Shown here: positions 14,707 through 22,720 of the stretch, piece after piece
Position numbering within the stretch: position 1 is the first letter of the stretch
Layout of the letters: the number at the start of each line of letters is the position of its first letter
From: Pseudomonadota bacterium
Lineage (GTDB): Bacteria; Pseudomonadota; Gammaproteobacteria; Burkholderiales; Burkholderiaceae_C
Length of the DNA stretch: 41,039 nucleotides
Assembly (NCBI GenBank): GCA_030538605.1
Contig: JAUNTQ010000014.1
Coordinates: 1-41,039 of the forward strand
Direction: 5' to 3'
Made by a program: the position numbers and the translations under genes
Notes under the pieces: model-generated
What the model saw: the letters and a program-made list of their open reading frames with translations, nothing else
Databases searched by the model: none
What the model was told of the DNA's origin: nothing

Positions 14707-15411
14707 TCAGTCTTGTTGCTTGGCAAATACGTAGCCCACGCCGCGCACGGTGAGGATGCGGCGGGGGTTTTTCACGTCGGCTTCGATGGCGGCGCGGATG
14801 CGGCCCATGTGCACGTCGATGGAGCGGTCGAACGCCTCCAGTTCGCGCCCGCGCACGGCTTCCATGATCTGCTCGCGCGTGAGCACGCGGCCCGCGCGCT
14901 CGGCCAGGGTGACGAGCAGGTCGAACTGGTAGCTGGTCAGCTCGGCCGGCTGGCCGCCTACGGAGACGGTGCGCGCGTCGCGGTCGATCTCCAGCGTGCC
15001 GAAGCGCATGAGCTGGCTGGCCGGCGCGGCGCCCGGCGCGCGGCGGCGCAGCACGGCGCGGATGCGCGCCAGCAGCTCGCGCGGCTCGAAGGGCTTGGGC
15101 AGGTAGTCGTCGGCGCCCAGCTCCAGGCCGACGATGCGGTCCATCGGGTCGCCCTTGGCGGTGAGCATGAGCACCGGCACGCGCGCGGCGTCGCCGGGCA
15201 GCGCACGGAGGCGACGGCACACTTCCAGGCCGTCGATGTCGGGCAGCATCAGGTCAAGCACGACCAGATCGGGCGGCCGGCCCTGCAGCGCCGCCAGGCC
15301 CGACGCGCCATCGGGCTGGTGCGCCACCTCGAAACCCGACTGCACGAGGTATTCGCCCACCATCGCCGCCAGGCGGGCATCGTCTTCAATCATCAGCAGG
15401 CGTGAAGTCAT
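14707..15411 (-). CDS. OmpR-family response regulator (CpxR/RstA-like)
   Basis: Two-domain regulator of 234 residues. The receiver has an acidic pair (MIEDDARL), phospho-Asp in LVVLDLMLPDIDGLEV, Thr in VLMLTAKGDPMDR and Lys in YLPKPFEPRELLARIRAVLRR. The run LGLELGADDYLPKPF-x-x-R-E-L (here VGLELGADDYLPKPF) is that of CpxR. The C-terminal winged helix (LTSYQFDLLVTLAERAGRVLTREQI, then FDRSIDVHMGRIR and VRGVGYVF) binds DNA. A GTAAA-N5-GTAAA element 74-88 bp upstream matches the CpxR box, supporting a Cpx-like identity and autoregulation. The cognate kinase is encoded downstream, after repeat R3. Confidence 0.9.
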   Translation of the reverse strand: MTSRLLMIEDDARLAAMVGEYLVQSGFEVAHQPDGASGLAALQGRPPDLVVLDLMLPDIDGLEVCRRLRALPGDAARVPVLMLTAKGDPMDRIVGLELGADDYLPKPFEPRELLARIRAVLRRRAPGAAPASQLMRFGTLEIDRDARTVSVGGQPAELTSYQFDLLVTLAERAGRVLTREQIMEAVRGRELEAFDRSIDVHMGRIRAAIEADVKNPRRILTVRGVGYVFAKQQD

Positions 15412-15484
15412 CGGGCCGGCTCGCTCACAGGGTCAAACATGCCAGCATACTGCCGCCGCCACGCGCCGCCGCGCTGAAGCGGCG

Positions 15485-15499
15485 GTAAAGATGCGTAAA
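15485..15499 (-). promoter_or_regulatory. CpxR-type box upstream of the regulator gene
   Basis: GTAAA-GATGC-GTAAA on the plus strand exactly matches the GTAAA-N5-GTAAA pattern recognised by CpxR in enterobacteria. It lies in the 271-bp gap upstream of a CpxR-like regulator gene, 74 bp from its start codon, suggesting autoregulation. Whether this regulator keeps the same DNA specificity is inferred from its similarity to CpxR. Confidence 0.55.
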
Positions 15500-15682
15500 G
15501 GCCGCGCAGGCGTTCAGTCTTTCAGGGGCTTGCGGTGCTGGCGACGCCCGCTGCCGGCGAAACGATGTCTGCGCCTTCGGCGCATGCCTTGCGGTCAGGC
15601 GCTGGCAGGGCGTGTCACGGAAGGCGCAGCCAAGGGCATGGAGCGGCCAGGGGAGAAGCCGCGAAGCGGCTCAGAAACTGCT

Positions 15683-17980
15683 TCATTTCTGCCGCCGCAG
15701 CCGCAGCGCCCCGGCGCCCGCCAGCAGCAGGGCCATCAGGCCCAGGCCGGGCAGGCCGGCCACGGGCACGGCGGCCACCTGGCCCACGCCGCCGCCGCTG
15801 CCGCCGGTGGAGCGCAGAAACCAGGTGCCGCCGTCCTCGTGCAGCGCGTAGGTGAAGCCGCCCGCAGCGGTGTCGCCCGCCAGCGTGGGGGTGGCGCCTG
15901 CGGGCAGCGTGGCGACGGGAATGCCGTTGCCGGTGGTCAGCGCGCCGACGCCGCCCTGGTTGTGCAGCACGAGGGTCACGGCGGCATCGGCGCCTTGCAC
16001 CACGATCCGGTCGGCGGCGGGCGTGGCGCCGTCGTCCAGCACCACGTTCAGCTGCACCTCGCCGCCGCCGGTCAGATCGCCCGTGATGGTGAGGGTGTTG
16101 CCGGGCGCGTTGCCGGGGGCGCGCACGTCCAGCGTGCCGGTGTTGGCGACATTGCCTGTCACGGTGCCGCCCAGCGGGGCGTTGACGGTGCCGCTGTTGC
16201 CCAGCGTGCCGGTGATGGTCAGCGCCTGGGTGGCGGTCAGGGTGCCGGCGTTGGTCAGCGTGCCCACGGCCAGGGGCGAGGCGTCGGTCAGGGTCAGGGT
16301 GGTGGTGGCGTCGAGCGCGATCTGCTCCCAGTTTTGCAACGCGCTGCCGGGCTTGGCGGCGGTGACGCCGTTGAGCGTGAGCACGTCGATCCAGCCGTCG
16401 CCGTCGCTGGTGTCGTCGCCGCCGTCGAGCACGCCGACGCTCGCCAGGTCGGTGCCGTTGAAGGTGAGCCGGTCGCTGCCGTCGCCCAGGCGCACGTCGC
16501 CCGCAATGTCCACGCCGGCGGCCACGGTGGTGGTGGAATCGCCCTCGTTGTTGAAGATGGCGTTGCCGCTGGCCGAGCGCGCCACGGTGCTGCTGAGGGC
16601 GATGGTGCTCATTTGGCCTGCCAGCGTTGCGGTGTGCACGGCATTGCCCGAGGCCACCTGCACGCTGCCGCCGGACACGGTGACGGCGGCGGCGCCACCG
16701 CCCGTGTTCAGCGCCTGCACGCCGTGGCCGCCCTGCGTGGCGTTGACCTGGCCGGCGTTGAGTTCTGCCGAGGCGGTGCCGGCGGGGCTGCCTGCCGCCG
16801 GGGTGGAGTCGTTTTGCGCCGAAACGCCGGCGCCACTGGTGCCGTTGACGTTGACGGTGCCGCCTGTCATGCGGGCCGTGGCCGGGCCAAGCCGCTCATG
16901 CCGCGCGTCCACGCCCAGTGCGCCCACTCCGCTGACGGTGATGGTGCCGTTGCGCAGTTCGGCCAAGGCCAGCTCGCTGCTCGCCACGGCGGCGCTGCCC
17001 CGCACGAAAGCGGCCACGCCGGAGCCGTCAGCGCCGCTGGTGGTGATGGTGGCGGCGGCGCCATCGACGATGGCGGTGGCCGTGCCCTGCCCGTCGTTGC
17101 GCGCCAGCAGGCCGCGCGCGCTGCCGTTGGTGGTGCGAATCGTGCCGCCGGTCATTTCGGCCAGCAGGGCTGTTTGGTTGTCGGCCTGGGCCGCGAGGGC
17201 ATGCACGGCGTGGCCGCCAAAGCCGTTGGTGGTGATGCTGCCGCCGGTGATGCGCGCGACGGTGTTCAGCGCCCCCGGGCTGTAGGACTGGGCATGAATG
17301 CCGTAGGCATTGAGCCCGCCCGTGGTGACGCTGCCGCCTTGCATGTTCACCTGCGCGAGGCTGGTGGATGTGGGGTTGTTGCCCGGGCCGATCTGCGCCC
17401 TGAGGCCGAAGGCCGTTTCGCCTGCCGTGGTGACGGTGCCCGCCGTCATGGTGGCCGTGGCGGTGCCGGTGCCCAGGGTGGCGGCGCTGACGCCGTGTGC
17501 CGAGTTGCCCTGCGTGGTGATGGTGCCGCGGGCGGCGTTCATCTCGGCCGCCACGTTGCCGCTGGCGCCGGTGCCGCCGTAATTGGCCAGCATGCCGTTG
17601 GCGCTGTTGTTGCCTGGCGCGTTCACCACCGTCGAAATGGTGCCGAAATCGGTGCCCCGCAGCAGCAGGTTGTGGCTGGAGTTGTTGTTCAGGTTGATGA
17701 CGAAGGCGTGCAGGGCCGCGTTGGACGTGATGTTGCGCCCCGGGTAGTTCAGGATCAGCATCAGGCCCTGGGTGATGGCGCCGCCGTTGTTGTAGACGAT
17801 CCGGTTGGTGGTGTTGTAGGTGCTGGCGTTGCAGGTGATGACGGGGTCGTTCACCCCGGCTGGCACGACCCCGCACTCATTGACCGCCCAGGCCGGCTGC
17901 GCCAGCCCCAGGCAGGCCAGCGCCGCCAGCGTGAGCGGTGCCGGGCGAAGAGGGCGAAAGGTATGCTGGTGGTGGCTCAT
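15683..17980 (-). CDS. Autotransporter-passenger-like surface protein with CTERM-type tail
   Basis: 765-residue exported protein. The signal peptide has core PLTLAALACLGLAQ and cleavage near AWA-VNEC. About ten degenerate repeats of the form GG-T/S-I/V-TT-x-G-x-x-A-x-G-x-x-A follow (about 170-430), typical of a right-handed beta-helix. From about residue 600 comes a segment like the passenger/autochaperone end of pertactin-class autotransporters: NTLTITGDLTGGGEVQLN, DRIVVQGADA, then G-G-T-W-F-L-R-S. There is no C-terminal beta-barrel. The protein instead ends with a Gly linker, VPVAGLPGLGLMALLLAG and RLRRQK: motif, membrane helix and basic tail, as in IPTL/PEP-CTERM sorting signals. Likely a cell-surface adhesin or matrix protein. 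The sorting enzyme is not in this window. Confidence 0.72.
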   Translation of the reverse strand: MSHHQHTFRPLRPAPLTLAALACLGLAQPAWAVNECGVVPAGVNDPVITCNASTYNTTNRIVYNNGGAITQGLMLILNYPGRNITSNAALHAFVINLNNNSSHNLLLRGTDFGTISTVVNAPGNNSANGMLANYGGTGASGNVAAEMNAARGTITTQGNSAHGVSAATLGTGTATATMTAGTVTTAGETAFGLRAQIGPGNNPTSTSLAQVNMQGGSVTTGGLNAYGIHAQSYSPGALNTVARITGGSITTNGFGGHAVHALAAQADNQTALLAEMTGGTIRTTNGSARGLLARNDGQGTATAIVDGAAATITTSGADGSGVAAFVRGSAAVASSELALAELRNGTITVSGVGALGVDARHERLGPATARMTGGTVNVNGTSGAGVSAQNDSTPAAGSPAGTASAELNAGQVNATQGGHGVQALNTGGGAAAVTVSGGSVQVASGNAVHTATLAGQMSTIALSSTVARSASGNAIFNNEGDSTTTVAAGVDIAGDVRLGDGSDRLTFNGTDLASVGVLDGGDDTSDGDGWIDVLTLNGVTAAKPGSALQNWEQIALDATTTLTLTDASPLAVGTLTNAGTLTATQALTITGTLGNSGTVNAPLGGTVTGNVANTGTLDVRAPGNAPGNTLTITGDLTGGGEVQLNVVLDDGATPAADRIVVQGADAAVTLVLHNQGGVGALTTGNGIPVATLPAGATPTLAGDTAAGGFTYALHEDGGTWFLRSTGGSGGGVGQVAAVPVAGLPGLGLMALLLAGAGALRLRRQK

Positions 17981-18105
17981 CGGTGTTCTCCCTGCGTTGC
18001 AGCCCGCCAGCGGGCTTCATCCAGACATGTCCGTGGCAGGCGGCGCGGGTGCGCAAGCTGCCACGGGCGGCGAAAACTTATACCAAGGTACGCAAGATAA
18101 AACCG

Positions 18106-18119
18106 CCCCTGATCAGGGG
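18106..18119 (-). terminator. Possible ampG terminator
   Basis: Palindrome CCCCTGATCAGGGG begins three bases beyond the ampG stop codon and is followed on the minus strand by CGGTTTTAT. The stem is short (5 bp with a GATC loop; more if the tip pairs), so it is weak. The ~120 bp to its left hold the upstream region of the surface-protein gene, including a TATAAG hexamer at 18078-18083 on the minus strand that could be its -10. Confidence 0.4.
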
Positions 18120-18121
18120 GG

Positions 18122-19483
18122 TCAGCCCGCATTTTTACGCATTGGCGCTTCATTTGGGTTGGTTAAGGCATGCACTTTTGCCGCCACCGCCACCAGCACC
18201 ACCACCGGCAGCCCCAGCAGCGCCGTGCTGGTGAAGAAGCTGGCGTAGCCGAAGGCGTTGACGTATTCGCCCGAGAAGCCGGCCACGAACTTCGGCAGCA
18301 TCAGCATCAGCGAGGAAAACAGCGCGTACTGCGTGGCCGAATAGCTGATGTTGGTCAGGCTGCTCAGGTAGCCGACGAAGGCGGCCGACGCGATGCCGCC
18401 GGCCAGGTTGTCGGCCGAGACCACGGCGATGAGCGCGGGCACGCTGTGGCCGTAGCCGGCCAGCCAGGCGAACAGCAAGTTGGTGAGCGCCGACAGCACC
18501 GCGCCCAGCACCAGGATGCGCATCACGCCAAAGCGCATCGCCATGGCGCCGCCGATGAAGGCACCCAGCAGGGTCATGATGACGCCGTAGACCTTGGTCA
18601 CCGCCGCCACCTCGTCCTTGGTGTAGCCCATGTCCACGTAGAACGGGTTGGCCATGATGCCCATCACCACGTCGCTGATGCGGTAGACCGCAATCAGCGC
18701 CAGGATCAGCGCCGCCTGCCACTGGTAGCGCCTGAAGAAGTCGGCAAACGGCTCCACCAGCGCCGAGCGCAGCCATTCGGCCGCGTTGCGCGCGCGTGGC
18801 AGGGCGCGCGGCGCCGGCTCGGGCGACAGCAGCACCGTCAGCACGCCCAGCGCCATGCTGGCGGCCATCACCAGATACGCCGCCTGCCAGGCGTGGTGGT
18901 CATACCCCGCCGTGCCGCCTTGCGCGCGCGCGGCCAGCCACAGCACGCCCGCGCCCGCCCAGATCATCGCCAGCCGATAGCCCGTCTGGTAGCTGGCCGC
19001 CAGCGCGGGCTGCTGCTCGGTGGGGGCGGATTCGATGCGGTAGGCGTCCAGCGCAATGTCTTGCGTGGCCGAGGCAAAGGCCACTGCCAGCGCGCACCAC
19101 ACCACCGCCGTGAGCGACTGGCGCGGGTCGGCCAGCGCCATGCCGACCAGCCCCGCTGCCACGCCCAGCTGCGCCAGCAAAAGCCAGCTGCGCCGACGCC
19201 CGAGCCAGCGCGTCAGCCCCGGCAGCGGCACCCGGTCCACCAGCGGCGCCCACGCCCACTTGAAGCCGTAGGCCAGGCCCACCCAGCTCAGGTAACCGAT
19301 GGTGCTGCGGTCGATGCCCGCCTCGCGCAGGCGAAACGAGAGCGTGCCCAGCACCAGCAGCAGCGGCAGCCCGGCAGCAAAGCCCAGCGCCAGCATGCGC
19401 AAGCTGGTGGGGGCGAGGTAGACCTGGAGCGTTTGCAGCCAGCCGGCGCGCGCGGCGGGCTGAGGGGGGGCGGGAGCGTTCAT
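18122..19483 (-). CDS. ampG: AmpG-type muropeptide permease (MFS)
   Basis: Inner-membrane major facilitator of 453 residues with about 12 helices, importing GlcNAc-anhydroMurNAc peptides for cell-wall recycling. AmpG-like features are the opening RMLALGFAAGLPLLLVLGTL, the loop LSWVGLAYGFKWAWAPLVDR, the LGRRRSWLL signature between helices 2 and 3, FASATQDIALDAYRIE in the fourth helix region, and the second-half FYVDMGYTKDEVAAVTKVYG with ADNLAGGIASAAFVGYLSSL and YSATQYALFSS. It lies 51 bp after the cyclase-ATPase gene and could be cotranscribed with it. No AmpR or beta-lactamase gene is in the window, so a resistance role is not implied. Confidence 0.92.
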   Translation of the reverse strand: MNAPAPPQPAARAGWLQTLQVYLAPTSLRMLALGFAAGLPLLLVLGTLSFRLREAGIDRSTIGYLSWVGLAYGFKWAWAPLVDRVPLPGLTRWLGRRRSWLLLAQLGVAAGLVGMALADPRQSLTAVVWCALAVAFASATQDIALDAYRIESAPTEQQPALAASYQTGYRLAMIWAGAGVLWLAARAQGGTAGYDHHAWQAAYLVMAASMALGVLTVLLSPEPAPRALPRARNAAEWLRSALVEPFADFFRRYQWQAALILALIAVYRISDVVMGIMANPFYVDMGYTKDEVAAVTKVYGVIMTLLGAFIGGAMAMRFGVMRILVLGAVLSALTNLLFAWLAGYGHSVPALIAVVSADNLAGGIASAAFVGYLSSLTNISYSATQYALFSSLMLMLPKFVAGFSGEYVNAFGYASFFTSTALLGLPVVVLVAVAAKVHALTNPNEAPMRKNAG

Positions 19484-19534
19484 CGCGGGGTATTTTCCCC
19501 GCGTCTGGCCTCCTCCTCGCTCAACGCCGAACGC

Positions 19535-21709
19535 TCAGCGCTCAGCTTCTGTCGGCTGGGCCTGGCGGCGGTGGTGGGCCAGCAGCGCGGCGTGGTCGAC
19601 AGCGGATGCGGGCGGGCGCTGCGCCATGACGTGGGCCACGCAGGCGTGCAGGCGCTGGCGGGTGGCGCTGAGCTGGCCGGCGTAGGCCGCTTCCTGCACC
19701 AGCGGGTGGGCAAAGACCAGCCCGGGTGGGTAGCCTGCCACGGGGTGCTGACGCGTGAGCAGGCCGGCGGCCCGCAGGCTGCGCAGGCCGGCGGCCAGCG
19801 CACCGGGGGGCAGGCGCAGCACGCGGGCGAGCACGGCCACGTCCACCTGTTTGCCGATCACGGCGGCGGTGCGCAGCACGCGCTGCGCTTCGGGCGGCAG
19901 CGCGTCGATGCGGGCGCTGATGAGCGCGTCGATGCCGTCGGGCAGCTCGCCCTGCCAGCGGGCGGTGTCGGTGCCGCTGACCCGCAGGTGGCACAGGTGG
20001 CGGGCCAGTTCCTCGGCGAAGAAGGGGTTGCCCTGGCTGCGTTCGGCCACGCGCTGCACCCATTCAGGGGCGGCGCTGTCGCCGGCAGGGCCTGTCGGGT
20101 CTGCCAGGCCCGCCAGGCGCTCGGCCACCAGTGCCTGCAGGGCGGGCGCGGGTAGAGCGCCCAGCGTCAGGGTGCGGGCATGCGCCAGCGTGCCCCAGGG
20201 CGGGGTGAAGCCGAGGCGGTGCGCGGCCAGCAGCAGGGTGCGGGTGCCGGGCAGGGCGTGCGCCACGGCGCTGAGCACGGGCCAGCTGGCGGCATCGAGC
20301 CAGTGCAGGTCTTCCACCACGATGAGGGTGGGCACGTCGCCCGCCGCGCGCAGGAGGGCGGCCACGGTGTCGGGCAGGCGGGTGCCGGTGGCGACGGGCG
20401 GTGGAGCGGCGTCGCCGCCGTCGTCGCCGTCATCGTCCTGGGCGCGCAGGCCGAGCAGGGCCAGCAGCCAGGCGGCGTCGACCGGGTCGGTGCGGCCGGC
20501 GCCAGCGAGGGCGGCGCGCACCTGCTGGCGCAGTTGCGCGGCGGTGGGCGGGTCCAGGCCGGTGGCGGGCGCCGTCTCTGGTGCCATGCCCGGCCCCAGG
20601 CACAGCGCGCGCAGCAGCTCGCGCGCGGGGCGTTGGGGCTGGGTGTGGCTCAAGGGGTGGGTCTGCACCCACAGCAGGCGCAGGCCCTGGGCCTGGCACT
20701 GGCGGGCGAACTCGGTGCACAGGCGGGTTTTGCCCATGCCGGGTTCGCCGCTGACGGTGAGGATCTGGCCCTGCCCGGCATGCGCGTGCGCCAGCGCCTG
20801 GGTGAGTTCGGCGAGCTCGCGCGCGCGACCCACGAAGGTGTCGGCCGGGGTGGGCAGGCGGGGCGTGCGCGCGTCCAGCAGCAGCCGAAACAGCGGCACG
20901 GGCGGCACGATGCCCTTCAGGTGCCAGGTGCCCGCCGGGCGCGCGGCCAGCAGGCCGGGGCGCAGCAGGCGGCGGGTTTCGGCGGTGAGCAGCACCTGCC
21001 CCGGCTCGGCCTGCGCGGCCACGCGGCTGGCCAGGTGGATGGCCACGCCGTGTGCGCCGCCGCCGCGGCGGTCGCCCGCCTCGGTGGGGTCGGAGGCGAC
21101 CTTGCCCGTGTGCAGCCCGATGCGCAGCGCCAGCCGCGGGCCGCTCTGCTCGCCGGGCGCGCGCGCGGCCAGCGGACCGAAGGCCTGTTGCATGCGCAAG
21201 GCGGCCAGGCAGGCTTGCTCGGCGTGCTGCTCCAGCGCGCGGGGCACGCCGAACAAGGCCATCACCCCGTCGCCCAGCGTGCGCAGCACGGTGCCGCCGT
21301 GCTGCTCGACCAGACGCACCATGCGCGCGATGGCCGGCTGCAGCTGCTGCATGGCCTGCTCGGGGCTGAGCTGGGCCACGCGCTGGGTGGAGTCGGCAAT
21401 GTCGGCAAACAGGATGGTGGCCGGCTTGATGGCGCCCCAGGCCGCGCCGGGCGGGGGCGCGGCCAGCGGGGCGCGGGTGTCGGGCGCGCGGCGGGGCAGC
21501 GCCTGGCCGCACTGCGCGCAAAAGCGCGCGCCCGCCGCGCAGGCGGTCTGGCAGCGTGGGCAGGGCGCGTGGGCGGGGGTGTCGGCGCTGGCCGGGGGGG
21601 CAGGCGCGCGGGCGGGTGCGGCCACCGTGAGGGCCATGCCGCAGCTGCCGCACACGGGCTGGCGCGGTTGGACGGGCGAGTGGCAGCGTGGGCATTGCAC
21701 GGCTGGCAT
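19535..21709 (-). CDS. Zinc-ribbon / class III cyclase-like / AAA ATPase fusion
   Basis: 724 residues from the ATG at 21709; the reading to 22168 overlaps the Crp gene and is rejected. Order: two zinc ribbons (C6, C9, C20, C23; C50, C53, C64, C67), a class III cyclase domain (about 95-280) and an AAA-16-type ATPase (Walker A GEPGMGKTRL at about 321-330; Walker B LIVVEDLHWLD), then a helical region. It lacks the long TPR tail of similar ~1000-residue proteins. The metal Asps are present (FADIADST D103; LGDG D147). The substrate-selecting Lys position reads Arg (VLRTLGDG), the Asp position reads Val, and the transition-state Asn reads His (GVAIHLASR; the Arg is kept). Cyclase activity is therefore doubtful; it may act as a nucleotide-sensing ATPase regulator. 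A Crp-family gene lies 98 bp upstream in the same direction. Confidence 0.82.
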   Translation of the reverse strand: MPAVQCPRCHSPVQPRQPVCGSCGMALTVAAPARAPAPPASADTPAHAPCPRCQTACAAGARFCAQCGQALPRRAPDTRAPLAAPPPGAAWGAIKPATILFADIADSTQRVAQLSPEQAMQQLQPAIARMVRLVEQHGGTVLRTLGDGVMALFGVPRALEQHAEQACLAALRMQQAFGPLAARAPGEQSGPRLALRIGLHTGKVASDPTEAGDRRGGGAHGVAIHLASRVAAQAEPGQVLLTAETRRLLRPGLLAARPAGTWHLKGIVPPVPLFRLLLDARTPRLPTPADTFVGRARELAELTQALAHAHAGQGQILTVSGEPGMGKTRLCTEFARQCQAQGLRLLWVQTHPLSHTQPQRPARELLRALCLGPGMAPETAPATGLDPPTAAQLRQQVRAALAGAGRTDPVDAAWLLALLGLRAQDDDGDDGGDAAPPPVATGTRLPDTVAALLRAAGDVPTLIVVEDLHWLDAASWPVLSAVAHALPGTRTLLLAAHRLGFTPPWGTLAHARTLTLGALPAPALQALVAERLAGLADPTGPAGDSAAPEWVQRVAERSQGNPFFAEELARHLCHLRVSGTDTARWQGELPDGIDALISARIDALPPEAQRVLRTAAVIGKQVDVAVLARVLRLPPGALAAGLRSLRAAGLLTRQHPVAGYPPGLVFAHPLVQEAAYAGQLSATRQRLHACVAHVMAQRPPASAVDHAALLAHHRRQAQPTEAER

Positions 21710-21807
21710 GTTACGGCGCGTTACCGTCGGGGCGAGGTGTGGGGCCGGTGTGCAAAGGCGGCGCAAGTGTGCGCTTGTGCCGCCTTCGGTGGGCGGCGTG
21801 GCGTGGT

Positions 21808-22467
21808 CTACCAGCGCGGCGGCAGGGGCTTGAGCAGCACCAGGTGGCGTTCGCGCGTGGTGAGGTAGCCGCCGGTTTGCAGGTCTTTCAGCAGGCGGCT
21901 GACCATCTCGCGCGAGCAGGCCAGGTGCTGGGCGATCTGCTGGTGGGTGAGCCGCTCGGTGAGGGTGCGTGCGCCTGCTGCGTCGGGCGGGCCGGCAAGC
22001 TGTTCGAGCAGGCGGGCCAGGCGGCCGTAGACGTCGATCAGCGCCATGCTGCGGGCGTTGTCGGTGGCAAGGCGTGCGCGGCGGATGAGGCGGGCCATCA
22101 GCTCCAGCGCGAAGGCGGGCGCTTCGGCGATGTAGGCGAGCAGCGCCTCGCGCGTGACGAGGGCGCACACGGTGGGCTCGGTGGCTTCCACGCTGGCCGA
22201 GCGGGGGCCGCCGTCGAGCGACATTTCGCCCAGATATTCACCCGGGCCGTACAGGCCGAGCGTGAGTTCCTTGCCGCTGGCGTCGGAGACGAAGGCGCGC
22301 AGGCGGCCCGAGCGCACGATGTAAAGCGTGTCGCCGCGCTCGCCTTCCTGAATGATGAGTGTGCCGCGCCGGTAATGCCGCTCGGCACCGCGCGCGGCCA
22401 GCGCCGCCGCGTGGGGCGAGGGGGCGTCGAGCGTGGGCAAGGCGGCGGCGGGCATGCCGCGCATCAT
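21808..22467 (-). CDS. Crp/Fnr-family transcription regulator
   Basis: 219-residue cyclic-nucleotide-type regulator. The cNMP domain (about 30-125) has GEYLGEMSLDGGPRSASV, matching the phosphate-binding cassette with the ribose-contacting Glu (E81) and phosphate-contacting Arg (R89). The Crp-type helix-turn-helix has LTHQQIAQHLACSREMVSRLL. The Arg-Glu-x-x-x-Arg of the recognition helix (R186, E187, R191) is the same as in E. coli CRP, predicting TGTGA half-sites. No Cys cluster for an FeS centre is present, which argues against Fnr. Start could be 22467, 22464 or 22455. Its neighbour encodes a cyclase-like ATPase, suggesting a local signalling module. Confidence 0.88.
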   Translation of the reverse strand: MMRGMPAAALPTLDAPSPHAAALAARGAERHYRRGTLIIQEGERGDTLYIVRSGRLRAFVSDASGKELTLGLYGPGEYLGEMSLDGGPRSASVEATEPTVCALVTREALLAYIAEAPAFALELMARLIRRARLATDNARSMALIDVYGRLARLLEQLAGPPDAAGARTLTERLTHQQIAQHLACSREMVSRLLKDLQTGGYLTTRERHLVLLKPLPPRW

Positions 22468-22513
22468 AGGGCTGGCCTCGTGCAGGCAAGCCTCTTTCCA
22501 GGGCCACCCGCAG

Positions 22514-22538
22514 GGCGGAACCCCGAAGGGATTCCGCC
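22514..22538. repeat. 25-bp hairpin repeat, copy 1
   Basis: GGCGGAA at one end and TTCCGCC at the other pair around a CCCC-GAA-GGGA centre, giving a near-perfect hairpin. The same unit occurs in opposite orientation at 22661-22685 and 24436-24460; with short flanks the similarity reaches ~35 bp. Copies 1 and 2 face each other across 122 bp in the gap between the Crp gene and the LuxR gene. Confidence 0.8.
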
Positions 22539-22660
22539 AGCGTCAGCGGGGGCAGCCGACGCTTGCGCCTGCCATCGGCCCAGGCGGGTGTGGCTGCACG
22601 GTCGCGGGAGCAGCCAACGCCGCGTTTGTGCTGGCGTGTTGGTGTCGTGGGTGCGTCGCT

Positions 22661-22685
22661 GGCGGAATCCCTTCGGGGTTCCGCC
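22661..22685. repeat. 25-bp hairpin repeat, copy 2
   Basis: Inverted copy of the element at 22514-22538, identical over the 25-bp core when reverse-complemented. It lies 35 bp past the stop of the LuxR-family gene on the minus strand and could act as its transcript-end hairpin. Confidence 0.8.
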
Positions 22686-22720
22686 CTACGGGTTCAGCCT
22701 CGCAAAAATGCGTGCGTACT

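Noticed and set aside
15134-18100. 988-codon open frame on the plus strand across the surface-protein gene
   Set aside because: No motifs, extreme Gly/Ala/Arg bias, and the opposite strand has a signal peptide, repeats and a sorting tail. It is an antisense shadow.
18122-19483. AmpG as part of a beta-lactam resistance locus
   Set aside because: No ampR, ampD or beta-lactamase gene in the window; AmpG is a normal cell-wall recycling permease. The MBL-fold gene at 23693 is glyoxalase-II-like.
20180-21868. 562-codon plus-strand frame over the cyclase-ATPase gene
   Set aside because: Low-complexity shadow; the minus strand holds zinc ribbons, cyclase and Walker motifs.
22468-22720. Integron or CRISPR-like array suggested by the repeated hairpins
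   Set aside because: Only two inverted copies, no regular spacing, no integrase or cas gene.
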